Translations under genes and position numbers: made by a program
Notes under the pieces: generated by a model
What the model was told of the DNA's origin: nothing
The model's database searches: none
Seen by the model: the letters and a program-made list of their open reading frames with translations, nothing else
Source of the DNA: Labrys sp. KNU-23
GTDB lineage: Bacteria; Pseudomonadota; Alphaproteobacteria; Rhizobiales; Labraceae
Assembly (NCBI RefSeq): GCF_008330945.1
Contig: NZ_CP043489.1
Location: forward strand, 2,863,501 to 2,927,500
Direction of reading: 5' to 3'
DNA: 64,000 bases
Shown here: positions 24,135 through 32,965 of the stretch, in pieces
How positions within the stretch are numbered: position 1 is the stretch's first letter
Layout: every line of letters begins with the position of its first letter

Positions 24135-25397
24135 ATGCCGCGTCCCAGGTTCATTGTGCTGCTTCAAGGACCGGTCGGCCCTTTTTTCTCTGAGCTTGCG
24201 CAATCGCTTCTGGCGCGCGGCGATAGAGTTCTCAAGATCAATTTCAATCTGGGAGACCGTATCTATTCGAGGCGGATTCCGTTCGTCATGTTTTCCGACA
24301 GCCTGTCGGCCTGGCGGGGCTGGTTTTCACAGTTCCTGCTGGGTCAGAAGCCGGACAAGGTGATCCTGTTCGGTGACCAGCGCCCCTATCACCAGGTGGC
24401 CGTGGCCTTGTGCCGGGAGCTCGGCGTCGATGTCTGGTGCCTCGAGGAAGGCTATCTGCGGCCCGATTATGTGACCGCCGAGCGGGAAGGCAACAATGCC
24501 GCCTCCCTCCTGCCGCGAACCCTGTCGGCCTATGATCGCACCAAGGTGACCTCAATCGAGGCGCCGGTGACGATTCCGGCGACGAGTTTCAAGCCGATGG
24601 CCTGGTGGGCGTTCAAATATTACCTGGCGATGTCGGCCGGCAATGTGGTGTTCCGGCAATACTCGCATCATCGGGAGCGCTCCTTGCTCGGAGAGGCGAT
24701 GCTCTGGAGCCGCAATGCCATCCGCAAATACGCCGATCGCTGGAGCAATGCGAAGAAGATCATCGACCTTGTCGACAACTTCGACCGCAAATATTTCGTC
24801 GCGGCCCTGCAGGTGCACGATGACCTGCAATTGCGCGTTCATGGTGCGGGCTGGACCATGGAGCGCATGATCGAGGCCACCATCCGCTCCTTCGCCAAGC
24901 ATGCGCCGTCCGGCACCCGCCTCGCCTTCAAGGCCCACCCGCTCGATCGCGGGCATCGGCCCTATCACCGCTTCGTAGCCCAGCTCGCCAAGCTGGCAGG
25001 CGTGGCGGATCGGGTCTCCCTGATCGATGACGGGCCGACGGGACTGCTGATCCGGCATGCCCGCGGCATGATCACGGTCAACAGCACCACGGGCATCCTG
25101 GCGTTGCAGCGCAATTGCCCGGTATTCGTGCTGGGAAATGCGCATTATGCCATTGATGGCCTTGTCGCCCATGGCGGCGAAGACAAGTTGAAGCAGTTCT
25201 GGAGTGCTCCCTTTCTGCCCAATGCGGCGGCGAGGGATGCCTTCATCAGTCATATGGTGGCGAAGACGCAGGTCAACGGCTCCTATTATCTGAGCCGTCA
25301 CTTCGATCTGACCATCAGCAACCTGCTCGGCCGCATCGACGACAATGTGGTGGAACTGCCGCAAAAGGCTGCTGCGCGCTTGCCGAAATCGGCTTGA
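24135..25397 (+). CDS. kpsS: Capsule polysaccharide biosynthesis protein, KpsS family (beta-Kdo transferase)
   Basis: A 420-residue protein with the N-terminal FIVLLQGPVGPFFSELAQSL and NFNLGDR that mark KpsS/LipB. Other landmarks are LEEGYLRPDYVT, the central AFKAHPLDRGHRPY and the C-terminal VNSTTGILALQ. KpsS adds the first beta-Kdo to phosphatidylglycerol, starting the poly-Kdo linker on which group 2-type capsules are built. It acts at the inner face of the cytoplasmic membrane. kpsC lies about 4.6 kb away on the opposite strand, so they are not in one operon. The ATG fits the family start. Confidence 0.9.
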   Translation: MPRPRFIVLLQGPVGPFFSELAQSLLARGDRVLKINFNLGDRIYSRRIPFVMFSDSLSAWRGWFSQFLLGQKPDKVILFGDQRPYHQVAVALCRELGVDVWCLEEGYLRPDYVTAEREGNNAASLLPRTLSAYDRTKVTSIEAPVTIPATSFKPMAWWAFKYYLAMSAGNVVFRQYSHHRERSLLGEAMLWSRNAIRKYADRWSNAKKIIDLVDNFDRKYFVAALQVHDDLQLRVHGAGWTMERMIEATIRSFAKHAPSGTRLAFKAHPLDRGHRPYHRFVAQLAKLAGVADRVSLIDDGPTGLLIRHARGMITVNSTTGILALQRNCPVFVLGNAHYAIDGLVAHGGEDKLKQFWSAPFLPNAAARDAFISHMVAKTQVNGSYYLSRHFDLTISNLLGRIDDNVVELPQKAAARLPKSA

Positions 25398-25600
25398 GAT
25401 CGCGCTGCGCAAAGCTTCGCGACAATCCGGCCAAGCATTCCGATGGCCGGTGGCAACGGCTTTGCCCCCAGACAGGCGGCCACCTCGCGGCGGCGCAATA
25501 GGCAGCAGCGCTTAATTGAGCCGGCTCACAAGAGAGGCCGGCGCCATCGGATGGTGCTGGCCATGCCTGTCCGCATCATCAGCCATTGCAGACCCGGCAA

Positions 25601-25629
25601 ACAAAAACGGGGGCAAGCCTGCCCCCGTT
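25601..25629 (-). terminator. Intrinsic terminator of the outer-membrane protein gene
   Basis: A perfect 10-bp stem (AACGGGGGCA 25606-25615, TGCCCCCGTT 25620-25629) with a 4-nt loop; on the minus strand it is followed by TTTTTGT. It lies 32 bp past the Omp25-like stop codon. Confidence 0.9.
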
Positions 25630-25661
25630 GATGCAATGAGATTTGATGCAGCAGCGTCGGA

Positions 25662-26348
25662 TCAGAACTTGTAGTTCACACCCAGGCGTACGGCATGGAA
25701 GTCCGGCGAAGCATCGGTGGTCAGGCCGGCGCCATGGATCTTGTAGCTGCCGAAGTTGACATACTGATATTCGAGGCGACCCGACAGATTGTCGGTGAAG
25801 GCATATTCGATGCCGGCGCCCGCCGTCCAGCCGACCTTGGTGTCGCTGTTCTTGAAGCCGGCATCGTCAAAGCGCAGCTTGTATTCGATGCTGCCATAAG
25901 CCAGACCGCCGGTAGCATAAATCAGGAAGCGATCATAAGCATAGCCGATGCGCGGGCGCACCGTGCCGTACCATTTGATGTCGGAACGGGCGTGGCCGGG
26001 CGTACCGTCGATCGTGCCGTTGACGCTATCCTTGATCTGAGCGCCCTGGAAATCGGCTTCGAGGCCGACCACGATGCTATCGAACTGATAATTGTAGCCG
26101 ACCTGCAGACCACCGAGGAAGCCCTTGGCGTTCAGCTTGCCGATATCGCCGATAAAGGTGGGATTGCGGATGCCGACGCGGTCATCGCCGCCGAAAGCAT
26201 AGCCGACGTTCGCACCAGCGTAGAAGCCTGTCCAGGAGAACGGCAGGACAACAGGTGCTACAGGCTCAACGGGTGCAGGCGCAAGATCGGCAGAGAAAGC
26301 TGCCGTCGACGAGAGCAGGAGAGCAACTACTGCTGCAGAGATTCTCAT
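25662..26348 (-). CDS. Outer-membrane beta-barrel protein, Omp25/Omp31 family
   Basis: A 228-residue porin-like small barrel. The signal peptide is residues 1-20 (LLLSSTAAFSADL) and a Pro-rich segment (about 22-36) follows. The barrel begins at SWTGFYAGANVGYAFGG and ends in VRLGVNYKF with the C-terminal Phe needed for outer-membrane insertion. Alternating hydrophobic strands (FLGGLQVGYNYQF, RPRIGYAYDRFLIYATGGLA, RLEYQYVNFG) support an eight-stranded OmpA-like barrel. The ribosome binding site (AGGAGT) is strong. A terminator follows, so it is monocistronic. It lies within the capsule region but no functional link is shown. Confidence 0.92.
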   Translation of the reverse strand: MRISAAVVALLLSSTAAFSADLAPAPVEPVAPVVLPFSWTGFYAGANVGYAFGGDDRVGIRNPTFIGDIGKLNAKGFLGGLQVGYNYQFDSIVVGLEADFQGAQIKDSVNGTIDGTPGHARSDIKWYGTVRPRIGYAYDRFLIYATGGLAYGSIEYKLRFDDAGFKNSDTKVGWTAGAGIEYAFTDNLSGRLEYQYVNFGSYKIHGAGLTTDASPDFHAVRLGVNYKF

Positions 26349-26611
26349 ATGCGTTACTCCTAAAGGCGTAAGTCACCATGCCAGCTTTCGAAACGCGAGT
26401 CTGTAGCTTTGATGCAACAGGTAGTGGGGAAATAACGTCCCTACCTCTACGGGTGCCCTAACGTGCAAAGACCCATCTGATTTTCGAAGGGTAAGATGAT
26501 TTGGCTGTAATCACAAAGGAGTTTTTTCAAAGAGCGGCGCTATATAGTAGAAGATTGTTTCTCGAATGGAAAAATTTCGTTAGGTCGGGCTGTATCGTGT
26601 GGCGGCCCGTC

Positions 26612-27943
26612 TCAAGCAGGACTCTTGCTGGCGAAATCGCTCGCCGGAGCTGCATGCTCGAAATGATCCCGAACGGCATCGAGGGCTTGCTGCACGTGGT
26701 CCCGCCAGGTGGGGAGGGCAACTCGGGTGCTGAGCTCGAAACGGTCCGAGGCCAGTGCGGTCACCGCACCCATCCATTGCGGCAGGTCGATGGGATCGAT
26801 CAGGCTGATGCCGTGATGGCCGGCGAGCTCGGCTACTTCCCGGTGAGCGGGAATGTCGGAGGCGATCACCGGCACGCCGAGGGCGTTGGCTTCGAGGAGC
26901 GGCAGCCCGAAACCTTCCACCAGTGACGGTTGCACCATGCCATGTGCGCCCGCGATCAAGGAGGCGACGGCCTGGTCGCTGAGATCGGCGACTTCCACGA
27001 CATGGCGGGCCAAGGGGGCGGCATGGGTGAGCAAATCGAGAACCTGGTCGACCTTCCAGCCCCGCCGTCCCACCAGAACCAGGCGCGGGCAGGCGGCGCC
27101 GAGCTTCTCGGCGAGACGGCGCCAGAGCAGCAGGAGCAGGGCATGATTCTTGCGCGCCTCGATCGTGCCGAGGCAGACGAAATAGGGAATTTGCGACGAG
27201 GGGGGGCGCAGGGTGTTGCGCGTGAGGAACTCGTTCTCGACGGCCAGCGGCACCACCACTATGCGGGGCGCTGCAGGCCGGCGCTCGCCCCGCGGGGTGG
27301 CCGTCGCCAGCCAGGCCGTGAAGCGGTCGCGCGAATAGGCCGAGTTGGCGATGATCAGGTCGGCATGCTGCAGCAGGGAGAGCATGCGGCGGTGATGTTT
27401 GGCGGCCTCGCCTTCGCGGCAAAATTCCGGGAAGTCGACTGGAATGAGGTCATGCAGCATGGCGACGATACGCGCCCCGCGCCGCTTCATCTCCTGGATC
27501 TTGAGGGTGTTCTCCAAGCCCGAATGGGAGGTATTGAGATACACCGACCCGCGCAGATTGAGAGGCAGGTCCCGGGTACCGAAGACCTGCCGCATGCCGG
27601 TGAACGCCATCCGGGCGGCGGAAGGTTCTGTCCGGTTGGTTTCGGCCAGGCGCCGGCAGCCGCGTTCGGAGGCCCACACCGGCGTGGCGAGATAATCGGC
27701 CAGATCGGTGTAGATGCGATCCATTTCGACGTCGGATCCCTGCCACGCTGAGGATTCCGCGGAAGGGAGAAGCTTGTCGACGCGCCGCAAACCGTTGAAG
27801 CCCGGCATCTTGGCTACGAAGGAGACCTCGCCGGCCAGTTCGGGCAGGAGCCGGATATAGGCTGCATCGACCCGATCAATGCCGGTGGGCGTGGTCCGAA
27901 TGAGCCGGCGCAGGTGCCGCGATACGTCAAAAAGAAACGGCAT
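26612..27943 (-). CDS. Glycosyltransferase family 4 protein (GT-B fold)
   Basis: A 443-residue glycosyltransferase. The C-terminal nucleotide-sugar domain has PYFVCLGTIEARKNHALLL (start of domain 2), LVLVGRRGWK and the E-x7-E motif in EGFGLPLLEANALGVPVIAS. The N-terminus (MPFLFDVSRHLRRLIRTTPT) resembles mannosyltransferase-like enzymes of capsule and exopolysaccharide loci. It is cytoplasmic or peripheral. Its start overlaps the kpsC stop by 17 nt, so both are expressed together. It probably builds the capsule repeat unit; donor and acceptor sugars are unknown. Confidence 0.9.
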   Translation of the reverse strand: MPFLFDVSRHLRRLIRTTPTGIDRVDAAYIRLLPELAGEVSFVAKMPGFNGLRRVDKLLPSAESSAWQGSDVEMDRIYTDLADYLATPVWASERGCRRLAETNRTEPSAARMAFTGMRQVFGTRDLPLNLRGSVYLNTSHSGLENTLKIQEMKRRGARIVAMLHDLIPVDFPEFCREGEAAKHHRRMLSLLQHADLIIANSAYSRDRFTAWLATATPRGERRPAAPRIVVVPLAVENEFLTRNTLRPPSSQIPYFVCLGTIEARKNHALLLLLWRRLAEKLGAACPRLVLVGRRGWKVDQVLDLLTHAAPLARHVVEVADLSDQAVASLIAGAHGMVQPSLVEGFGLPLLEANALGVPVIASDIPAHREVAELAGHHGISLIDPIDLPQWMGAVTALASDRFELSTRVALPTWRDHVQQALDAVRDHFEHAAPASDFASKSPA

Positions 27944-29969
27944 TGCGGGGCCACCAGCGGATGATTCGGCGCAAGGGATTGATTCTGCCGGCAGGAGCCT
28001 GGCGCGCCGTGCTCAACCAGGCCACCGCATCTTCGGCTTCCATCGGCAGCCCCCGGGCAGGGTGAAGATAGGTCGGATAGACAATGAGGGCGGCGGCCAC
28101 CACTTCGTCGAGCGTGCGGCTGCGCGTGCGGCGGGATAGGGCGACACGGTCGGTCGTCAGGCCCCAGCCGGCAAAGAAGGGCGCGCCGTGGCAGGTCACG
28201 GGCTTGTCTCGCAACAAGGCTTCGAACCCGGCCAGCGAGGTGCGCACATGCACTTCGTCGGCAAAATCGATCCAGGCTGCTGCGTCGCCCGACACCGCCA
28301 GATGATCGGCCACGGCGCCGGCCTCCTTCCGGTCGCTCAGGCCGGGCCGTTTGCCGGCAACCAGATCGGGATGCTCCTTGAAGATGATGAAGGCGTCGGG
28401 GCATTCGCGGCGGACGGCCCGGAGAAATTCGAGATTGCTGGCCTGGCAGGGCAGGCCCAGCCTGAGGGATTGGTCGTCGGGCACCTGCCCCGCCACCAGT
28501 ACGCGCCGGCGGCCCCGTGCCTGCCGATGAACCTCGTCGGGTACGTCGCTGCCCAGATTGTATTTGGTCAGGCGGGCCTGCAGGATCGCCTGGCGCAGCC
28601 GGGCAGCACGCTCGGTGAGCCCGGCGGAGAACGTACCGGTCTCCAGAAGGGTCTCGAGATCGCTGGCCGCGGTTGCGTCGTAATAGATGCCGCTGGCATC
28701 GAAGCACAGCGAGATCGGCACGGTGCCGGGAAAGCCGAGCCCGACCGATCTGAGGAAGCCGTCCTCGACCGTAATCGCCGCGGCCCCGCCGGTGGAGGAG
28801 GGCGGCAGGCCCCAACTGAGCTGACGTGCCTTGCCGGAGGCCGTGGCGCTGAAGCGAAGGGTGGCGCCCGGGGCGGCGCAATAGCGCCGGAGTATCGGCC
28901 GTTTGTGCAGCTTGATGGCGATGGCCTCGGTCTCCCCGCGCCAGCGGTCGGCATGGGCGCGCCAGCCTTGCAGCCTTGCGATCGCCTGTTCCGGCCCGAC
29001 CGCGCGTCCGGCGATCGGATCGGCGTAGAGCGGGTAGCGGATCAGGGCGGCATCGACGAGATCGACGACATCGAGCGGAGCGCCGGTTCGCGCCTGGCTG
29101 CGGCGGGCCAGGGCCTCGCGCGCGCCGGCAAGTACCGGCCGGTCCTCGCTCAATCCCCACCCCGCATAGAAGGGCACGCCATAGCACCGCACCGGCAGGC
29201 CGCGCAGAAGGGCATCGAAGCCGAGCTGGCTCGACACGGTCCAGACCTCGTCGACTTCATCGAGTACGGCATGAGGGGAGACTGCATCGTCGAGGCGGCG
29301 CAAAGGGGCAGCGGCCGGAAGACCGGCGAAGCTGCCTTGGGCCCGGCCCGCCATCACATCCGGATGCGAACGGATGATGATCTGCGCCGCCTGCACGGCG
29401 AGGGCATCGGCCAGCATGGTGGCAAAACTCGTCCTGTCGGCGCAGGCTCCGGCGATCGACAAATCGCCCGCGACCTGCTCCACCAGCAGGATCCGCCGGT
29501 TTCCGCGCGGCCCGAGCCCCAGCGTCCTGTCAGGAAGGTGGTTGTATTTGGTCAGCCGCCGGCGCACGATCTCATCATGCAGAGCGGCGGCGCGCGGCCG
29601 GGATGCGCTGAAATCTCCCTGCGCCAGTTCGTGTTCGAGCCGCGACGGCGTGCGGGCGTCGTAATAGACGCCGAGGTCGTCCATCACCACCGAAACGGCC
29701 ACAGCGCCGGTCTTGCCGAGGCCGACGGAGCGCAGGAAGCCGTCCTCCAGGGTGAAGAAGGGGCGGGCCAGCCGGGCGGCAGCATGCCTGGCCCAGCGGG
29801 CCGGCAGCTTGCGTCCCCAGCCGGCGATGGCGTCCACCCTGCGTCCCGCCCGTTCCAGAGCCACCAGCCGATAGTCCGGCAGCAACTCGCCGAGATCCGG
29901 GAAGCGCAGCAAGGTGACCAGGGGCAGGCCGATAACACTGCCGGGGCTCGGCAACCAGGACTTCTCCAT
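27927..29969 (-). CDS. kpsC: Capsule polysaccharide biosynthesis protein KpsC (poly-Kdo linker synthase)
   Basis: A 680-residue protein with two homologous glycosyltransferase modules, as in KpsC. The first holds FFTLEDGFLRSVGLG and LGFDALLRGLPVRCYG with PFYAGWGLSEDRP. The second holds AITVEDGFLRSVGLGFPG and LAGFEALLRDKPVTCHG with PFFAGWGLTTD. KpsC extends the Kdo linker with alternating beta-2,4 and beta-2,7 linkages. ATG 29969 is chosen because it gives the family length (about 675); the frame remains open to 30161 but the extension is unlike the family. It is followed by an overlapping glycosyltransferase gene. Confidence 0.92.
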   Translation of the reverse strand: MEKSWLPSPGSVIGLPLVTLLRFPDLGELLPDYRLVALERAGRRVDAIAGWGRKLPARWARHAAARLARPFFTLEDGFLRSVGLGKTGAVAVSVVMDDLGVYYDARTPSRLEHELAQGDFSASRPRAAALHDEIVRRRLTKYNHLPDRTLGLGPRGNRRILLVEQVAGDLSIAGACADRTSFATMLADALAVQAAQIIIRSHPDVMAGRAQGSFAGLPAAAPLRRLDDAVSPHAVLDEVDEVWTVSSQLGFDALLRGLPVRCYGVPFYAGWGLSEDRPVLAGAREALARRSQARTGAPLDVVDLVDAALIRYPLYADPIAGRAVGPEQAIARLQGWRAHADRWRGETEAIAIKLHKRPILRRYCAAPGATLRFSATASGKARQLSWGLPPSSTGGAAAITVEDGFLRSVGLGFPGTVPISLCFDASGIYYDATAASDLETLLETGTFSAGLTERAARLRQAILQARLTKYNLGSDVPDEVHRQARGRRRVLVAGQVPDDQSLRLGLPCQASNLEFLRAVRRECPDAFIIFKEHPDLVAGKRPGLSDRKEAGAVADHLAVSGDAAAWIDFADEVHVRTSLAGFEALLRDKPVTCHGAPFFAGWGLTTDRVALSRRTRSRTLDEVVAAALIVYPTYLHPARGLPMEAEDAVAWLSTARQAPAGRINPLRRIIRWWPRNAVSF

Positions 29970-30836
29970 CAGCCTGGCCCGGGAAGCGGCATGGCGAACT
30001 CGGCGCGCTGGATGTTCATGATGGAAGGTGGATTCCAGCGTGGTTGCAAGGCCGCGTGCACGAGATGGTCCGTGACCGGGTTCGATGACTGGGGTCGGGG
30101 CATGGGGGTGAAAGATATGGCTCGATGCTGTTCCAAGCGGAATGGGGTTGCCCGGGCCCACGGAAACGAGGATGGCAAGAAGGGATACTCTACCACTAAA
30201 GGAGCGCTCTTCGTATCGCCAGCAGGCTTTGAGCCTTTACGGTTCCTAGTCGAAGTGTCCCTCAGGGGAGGTGGGATGAGGACTTCGTTATCGATTGTCA
30301 GTATATTGTAAGAATACCTTTTTCTTTTCTTGATTGATGTGGAAAAAAGTAGGGAGTGAAATAAAGAAAGGCTCTCGCAAGAGAATCTAATGTGTAGATT
30401 TCGTGACGGGATGGCTGCCGAGCTTGGCGCAATTTCTGTTGCATTGTCACGCAAAATTTGCAAATTGGCCCAGGCTGCCATGCAGCCTCCTTCGGTTGGC
30501 ACTGCCAGAGCCCTCCGCCAATTCCTATGGTTCCTACTTAACCTTTCGTGAGACCGAAACGGAAGCGAAAATGCGGGAGCAAAGGGGAAGCGGGGGAGTT
30601 GAGTTGGTCCGAGCGAATGAGGTCTCCATGGCGGGTTGGAAGGAAGTCGATTCGGGTTCGGAGTCGTAACGTTCATTGCATTGGCGCCGGCGGGAAAAGT
30701 TCGAAGGAAGCCAAGGTTTGAGCGGATGTTACCTCTTTATGAGTAGAGATCTTTACCACGAAAAGCATCAAAGCTTGTTCCAGTCTGTCAGTGATGGGAA
30801 AAAGAATGGTGCCGATGAAAAGCGAGTGATGTCGAA
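29970..30836. other. Long AT-rich intergenic region between kpsC and the export lipoprotein gene (867 bp)
   Basis: No convincing protein gene on either strand. Long frames here lack family motifs and use rare codon patterns. The section 30290-30400 is strikingly AT-rich (CCTTTTTCTTTTCTTGATTG, GTGAAATAAAGAAAGG). A small hairpin AGGCTGC-CAT-GCAGCCT lies near 30472-30488. The region must hold the divergent promoters for kpsC (minus) and the Wza-like gene (plus), and is a candidate site for regulator binding or a small RNA. Confidence 0.6.
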
Positions 30837-32009
30837 GTGTTGCGTATTCCAATCATTCTCCTGATCACCGCCAGCCTTGCGGCTTGTTCCAGCCTGCCGA
30901 ATGCTGGTCCCTCGGCCAAAACCATTCTGAGCCGTCAGCAGAATGGCGGTGCGCAGTCGCGCGGCGTCGCCAGCCCCTATTCCATCTTCGATGTCACCGC
31001 CGGGACGGTGGCCGTGCTGTCGCGGCATCGGCCGACCGGTTTCCTCGGCAGTTTCGCAGCAGGCGGCCCGCCGTCGAGCGGGACACTGGGTATCGGCGAC
31101 ATGGTGTCGGTCTCGATCTTCGAAGCGAGTTCGGGCGGCCTGTTCGGCACCTCCGACGCCACCGGCAGCGCCGGTAGCAAGAGCGTGCAACTGCCGCCCC
31201 AGCAGATCGATCGCGGCGGCCGCATCAACGTGCCCTATGCCGGCAGCGTCGTCGCCGCCGGCCGTACGCCGGCCCAGGTCGGCCAAGCCATCGTCAGCGC
31301 CTTGTCGTCCAAGGCGATCGAGCCGCAGGTGCTCGTTACCCTCACCCAGAATGCCGCCAATCTCGTGACGGTGTCCGGCGAAGTCGGCCAGGGCGGCCGC
31401 TTCCCCCTTGCCGTCAAGGGCACACGGGTGCTCGATGCGATCGCGCTCGCCGGCGGTCCGCAGGCCTCAGCCCACGACCTCTTCGTCCGCCTGACGCGCG
31501 GTTCGCGCACAGGGGTCGAGAGCCTGACCTCCCTGGTCTCCAATCCACGCGAGAACATCTATATGCGCGCGGACGATCAGCTCTTCATCTATCGCGAGCC
31601 GCGCACCTTCACGGTGCTCGGCGCCACCGGGAAAAACGATACCATCGAGTTCTCCAGCGACAGGGTTACCCTCGCCGAGGCCATCGGCAAGTCGGGCGGC
31701 TTGAATGATTCGCGCTCGGATGCCAGCGGCGTCTTCGTGTTCCGCTATGAGGATCCGGCCGCCTATCGCGAACTCAGGGGCAGCGCGGCATCCGGCGGCT
31801 ACCGTTCGGGCAGCGTGCCGGTGGTTTATCGCCTCGACATGAAGAATCCAGGCTCCTTCTTGTGGTCGCAGCGTTTCCTGATGCGCAACAAGGACGTGCT
31901 CTACATCTCGAACGCACCGTCGACCGACCTTGCCAAGTTCCTGCAGATGATCGGTGGCGGCGTGGGTATCGTCAGCAGCGGTGCCAGCCTCTCCCAGATC
32001 GGGCGCTGA
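30837..32009 (+). CDS. Polysaccharide export outer-membrane lipoprotein (Wza/KpsD family)
   Basis: A 390-residue lipoprotein with a lipobox LAAC (Cys17) after a short signal sequence. A polysaccharide biosynthesis/export domain follows (about 82-170, SGTLGIGDMVSVSIFEASSG and IDRGGRINVPYAGSVVAAG). Two SLBB-like domains come next (about 175-250 and 260-370, e.g. VTVSGEVGQGGRFPLAVKG and FTVLGATGKNDTIEFSSDR). It forms the export channel through the outer membrane. The start is GTG 30837, needed to place the signal peptide; its ribosome binding site is weak. No co-polymerase (Wzc/KpsE) or ABC exporter gene is adjacent. Confidence 0.9.
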   Translation: MLRIPIILLITASLAACSSLPNAGPSAKTILSRQQNGGAQSRGVASPYSIFDVTAGTVAVLSRHRPTGFLGSFAAGGPPSSGTLGIGDMVSVSIFEASSGGLFGTSDATGSAGSKSVQLPPQQIDRGGRINVPYAGSVVAAGRTPAQVGQAIVSALSSKAIEPQVLVTLTQNAANLVTVSGEVGQGGRFPLAVKGTRVLDAIALAGGPQASAHDLFVRLTRGSRTGVESLTSLVSNPRENIYMRADDQLFIYREPRTFTVLGATGKNDTIEFSSDRVTLAEAIGKSGGLNDSRSDASGVFVFRYEDPAAYRELRGSAASGGYRSGSVPVVYRLDMKNPGSFLWSQRFLMRNKDVLYISNAPSTDLAKFLQMIGGGVGIVSSGASLSQIGR

Positions 32010-32042
32010 GTCCGTCCTTCTTACCCACGAGCCTGTCTTTTG

Positions 32043-32076
32043 CACGCCTCGCCCGAAAGGGCGGGGCGTGTTTGTT
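32043..32076 (+). terminator. Intrinsic terminator after the export lipoprotein gene
   Basis: A 12-bp stem (CACGCCTCGCCC 32043-32054, GGGCGGGGCGTG 32059-32070, one G-T wobble) with a GAAA tetraloop, followed by TTTGTT. It lies 34 bp past the stop codon. Confidence 0.88.
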
Positions 32077-32309
32077 CGGGGGCGTGGGTCCGTTCGCTGG
32101 CAAGCCGCATGGCATGCACACGCCATTCGTGCGGATGGGGCTGTTGACGAAGGTATAGCGATCCGGGCAGCCATCCCACGAGAGTGGCACTGGCTGTCGA
32201 GTGTCGCCGGGGCTAGCCTCGGCAATGGCCAGGCTGCCGCCGGGATCTTGCGAACCCTGGCGTCAACCTTTGACCGGCCGCTCGCGACCGTGGAAGAGCC
32301 CGCCGCGAA

Positions 32310-32918
32310 TCAGTAGCCGACGGTGAAGCGCGCCCGGCTGTGGGCGGGCTTTTCGATTTCGTCGGCCAGGGCGATGGCATAGTCCTCGAAGGAGATGCTG
32401 CTGCCCTTGTCGTTGGTCAGGAGCCGGTCGCCGCCCAGGCGGAACTTGCCGGTACGCTCGCCCGGCACGAACAGGGCCGAGGGGGAGAGGAAGGTCCAGT
32501 CGAGATCCTTCTCCGCCCGCAGGATGCCAAGGAACTCGGCGCCCTTGGTCGCCTCTTCCTTGTAGATGGCCGGGAACTCCGGCGTCGACACCAAGGTGAC
32601 CCCGGGGGCGACTTCCAGGCTGCCGGCGCCGCCGACCACGAGATAGCGCTTCACGCCGGAAGCGCGCACCGCCTCGATCAGGGTATGGGGATCGCTGGCG
32701 GTGAAATGCACGCTCGAAATGACTGCGTCGTGGCCCGCGAGCAAAGCGGCAAGGCCGGCCTTGTCGTACACGTCGCCCTTGCGGGCCGTGACCTTCGGGT
32801 TAACAGGCACCTTTTCGGGATGACGGACGATGGCGGTGACCTCGTGGCCGCGGCTGACGAGTTCGGCGAGGATGCGCGAGCCGGCATTGCCGGTGGCGCC
32901 GATCAGGGCGATTTTCAT
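32310..32918 (-). CDS. NAD(P)-binding oxidoreductase, atypical SDR (NmrA/SDR_a5-like)
   Basis: A 202-residue Rossmann-fold protein of the short atypical SDR group (the COG2910/YwnB type). The nucleotide-binding loop is MKIALIGATGNAGSRI, with Arg in IVRHPEK suggesting NADPH preference. VVGGAGSLEVAPG and the LSPSALFVPGERTG segment are typical. There is no YxxxK catalytic pair. The start is ATG 32918 after GGAAAG; an upstream extension to 33326 is rejected. It lies 48 bp downstream of the MBL-fold gene on the same strand. Substrate unknown. Confidence 0.85.
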   Translation of the reverse strand: MKIALIGATGNAGSRILAELVSRGHEVTAIVRHPEKVPVNPKVTARKGDVYDKAGLAALLAGHDAVISSVHFTASDPHTLIEAVRASGVKRYLVVGGAGSLEVAPGVTLVSTPEFPAIYKEEATKGAEFLGILRAEKDLDWTFLSPSALFVPGERTGKFRLGGDRLLTNDKGSSISFEDYAIALADEIEKPAHSRARFTVGY

Positions 32919-32965
32919 CTGGCTTTCCTTTCGGTTGCGGGAATTCTTGGCGTGAGGCGGGGCGA

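Noticed and set aside
29969..30676. 235-codon minus-strand frame upstream of kpsC
   Set aside because: Composition unlike a protein, no family motif, and it crosses the AT-rich promoter zone.
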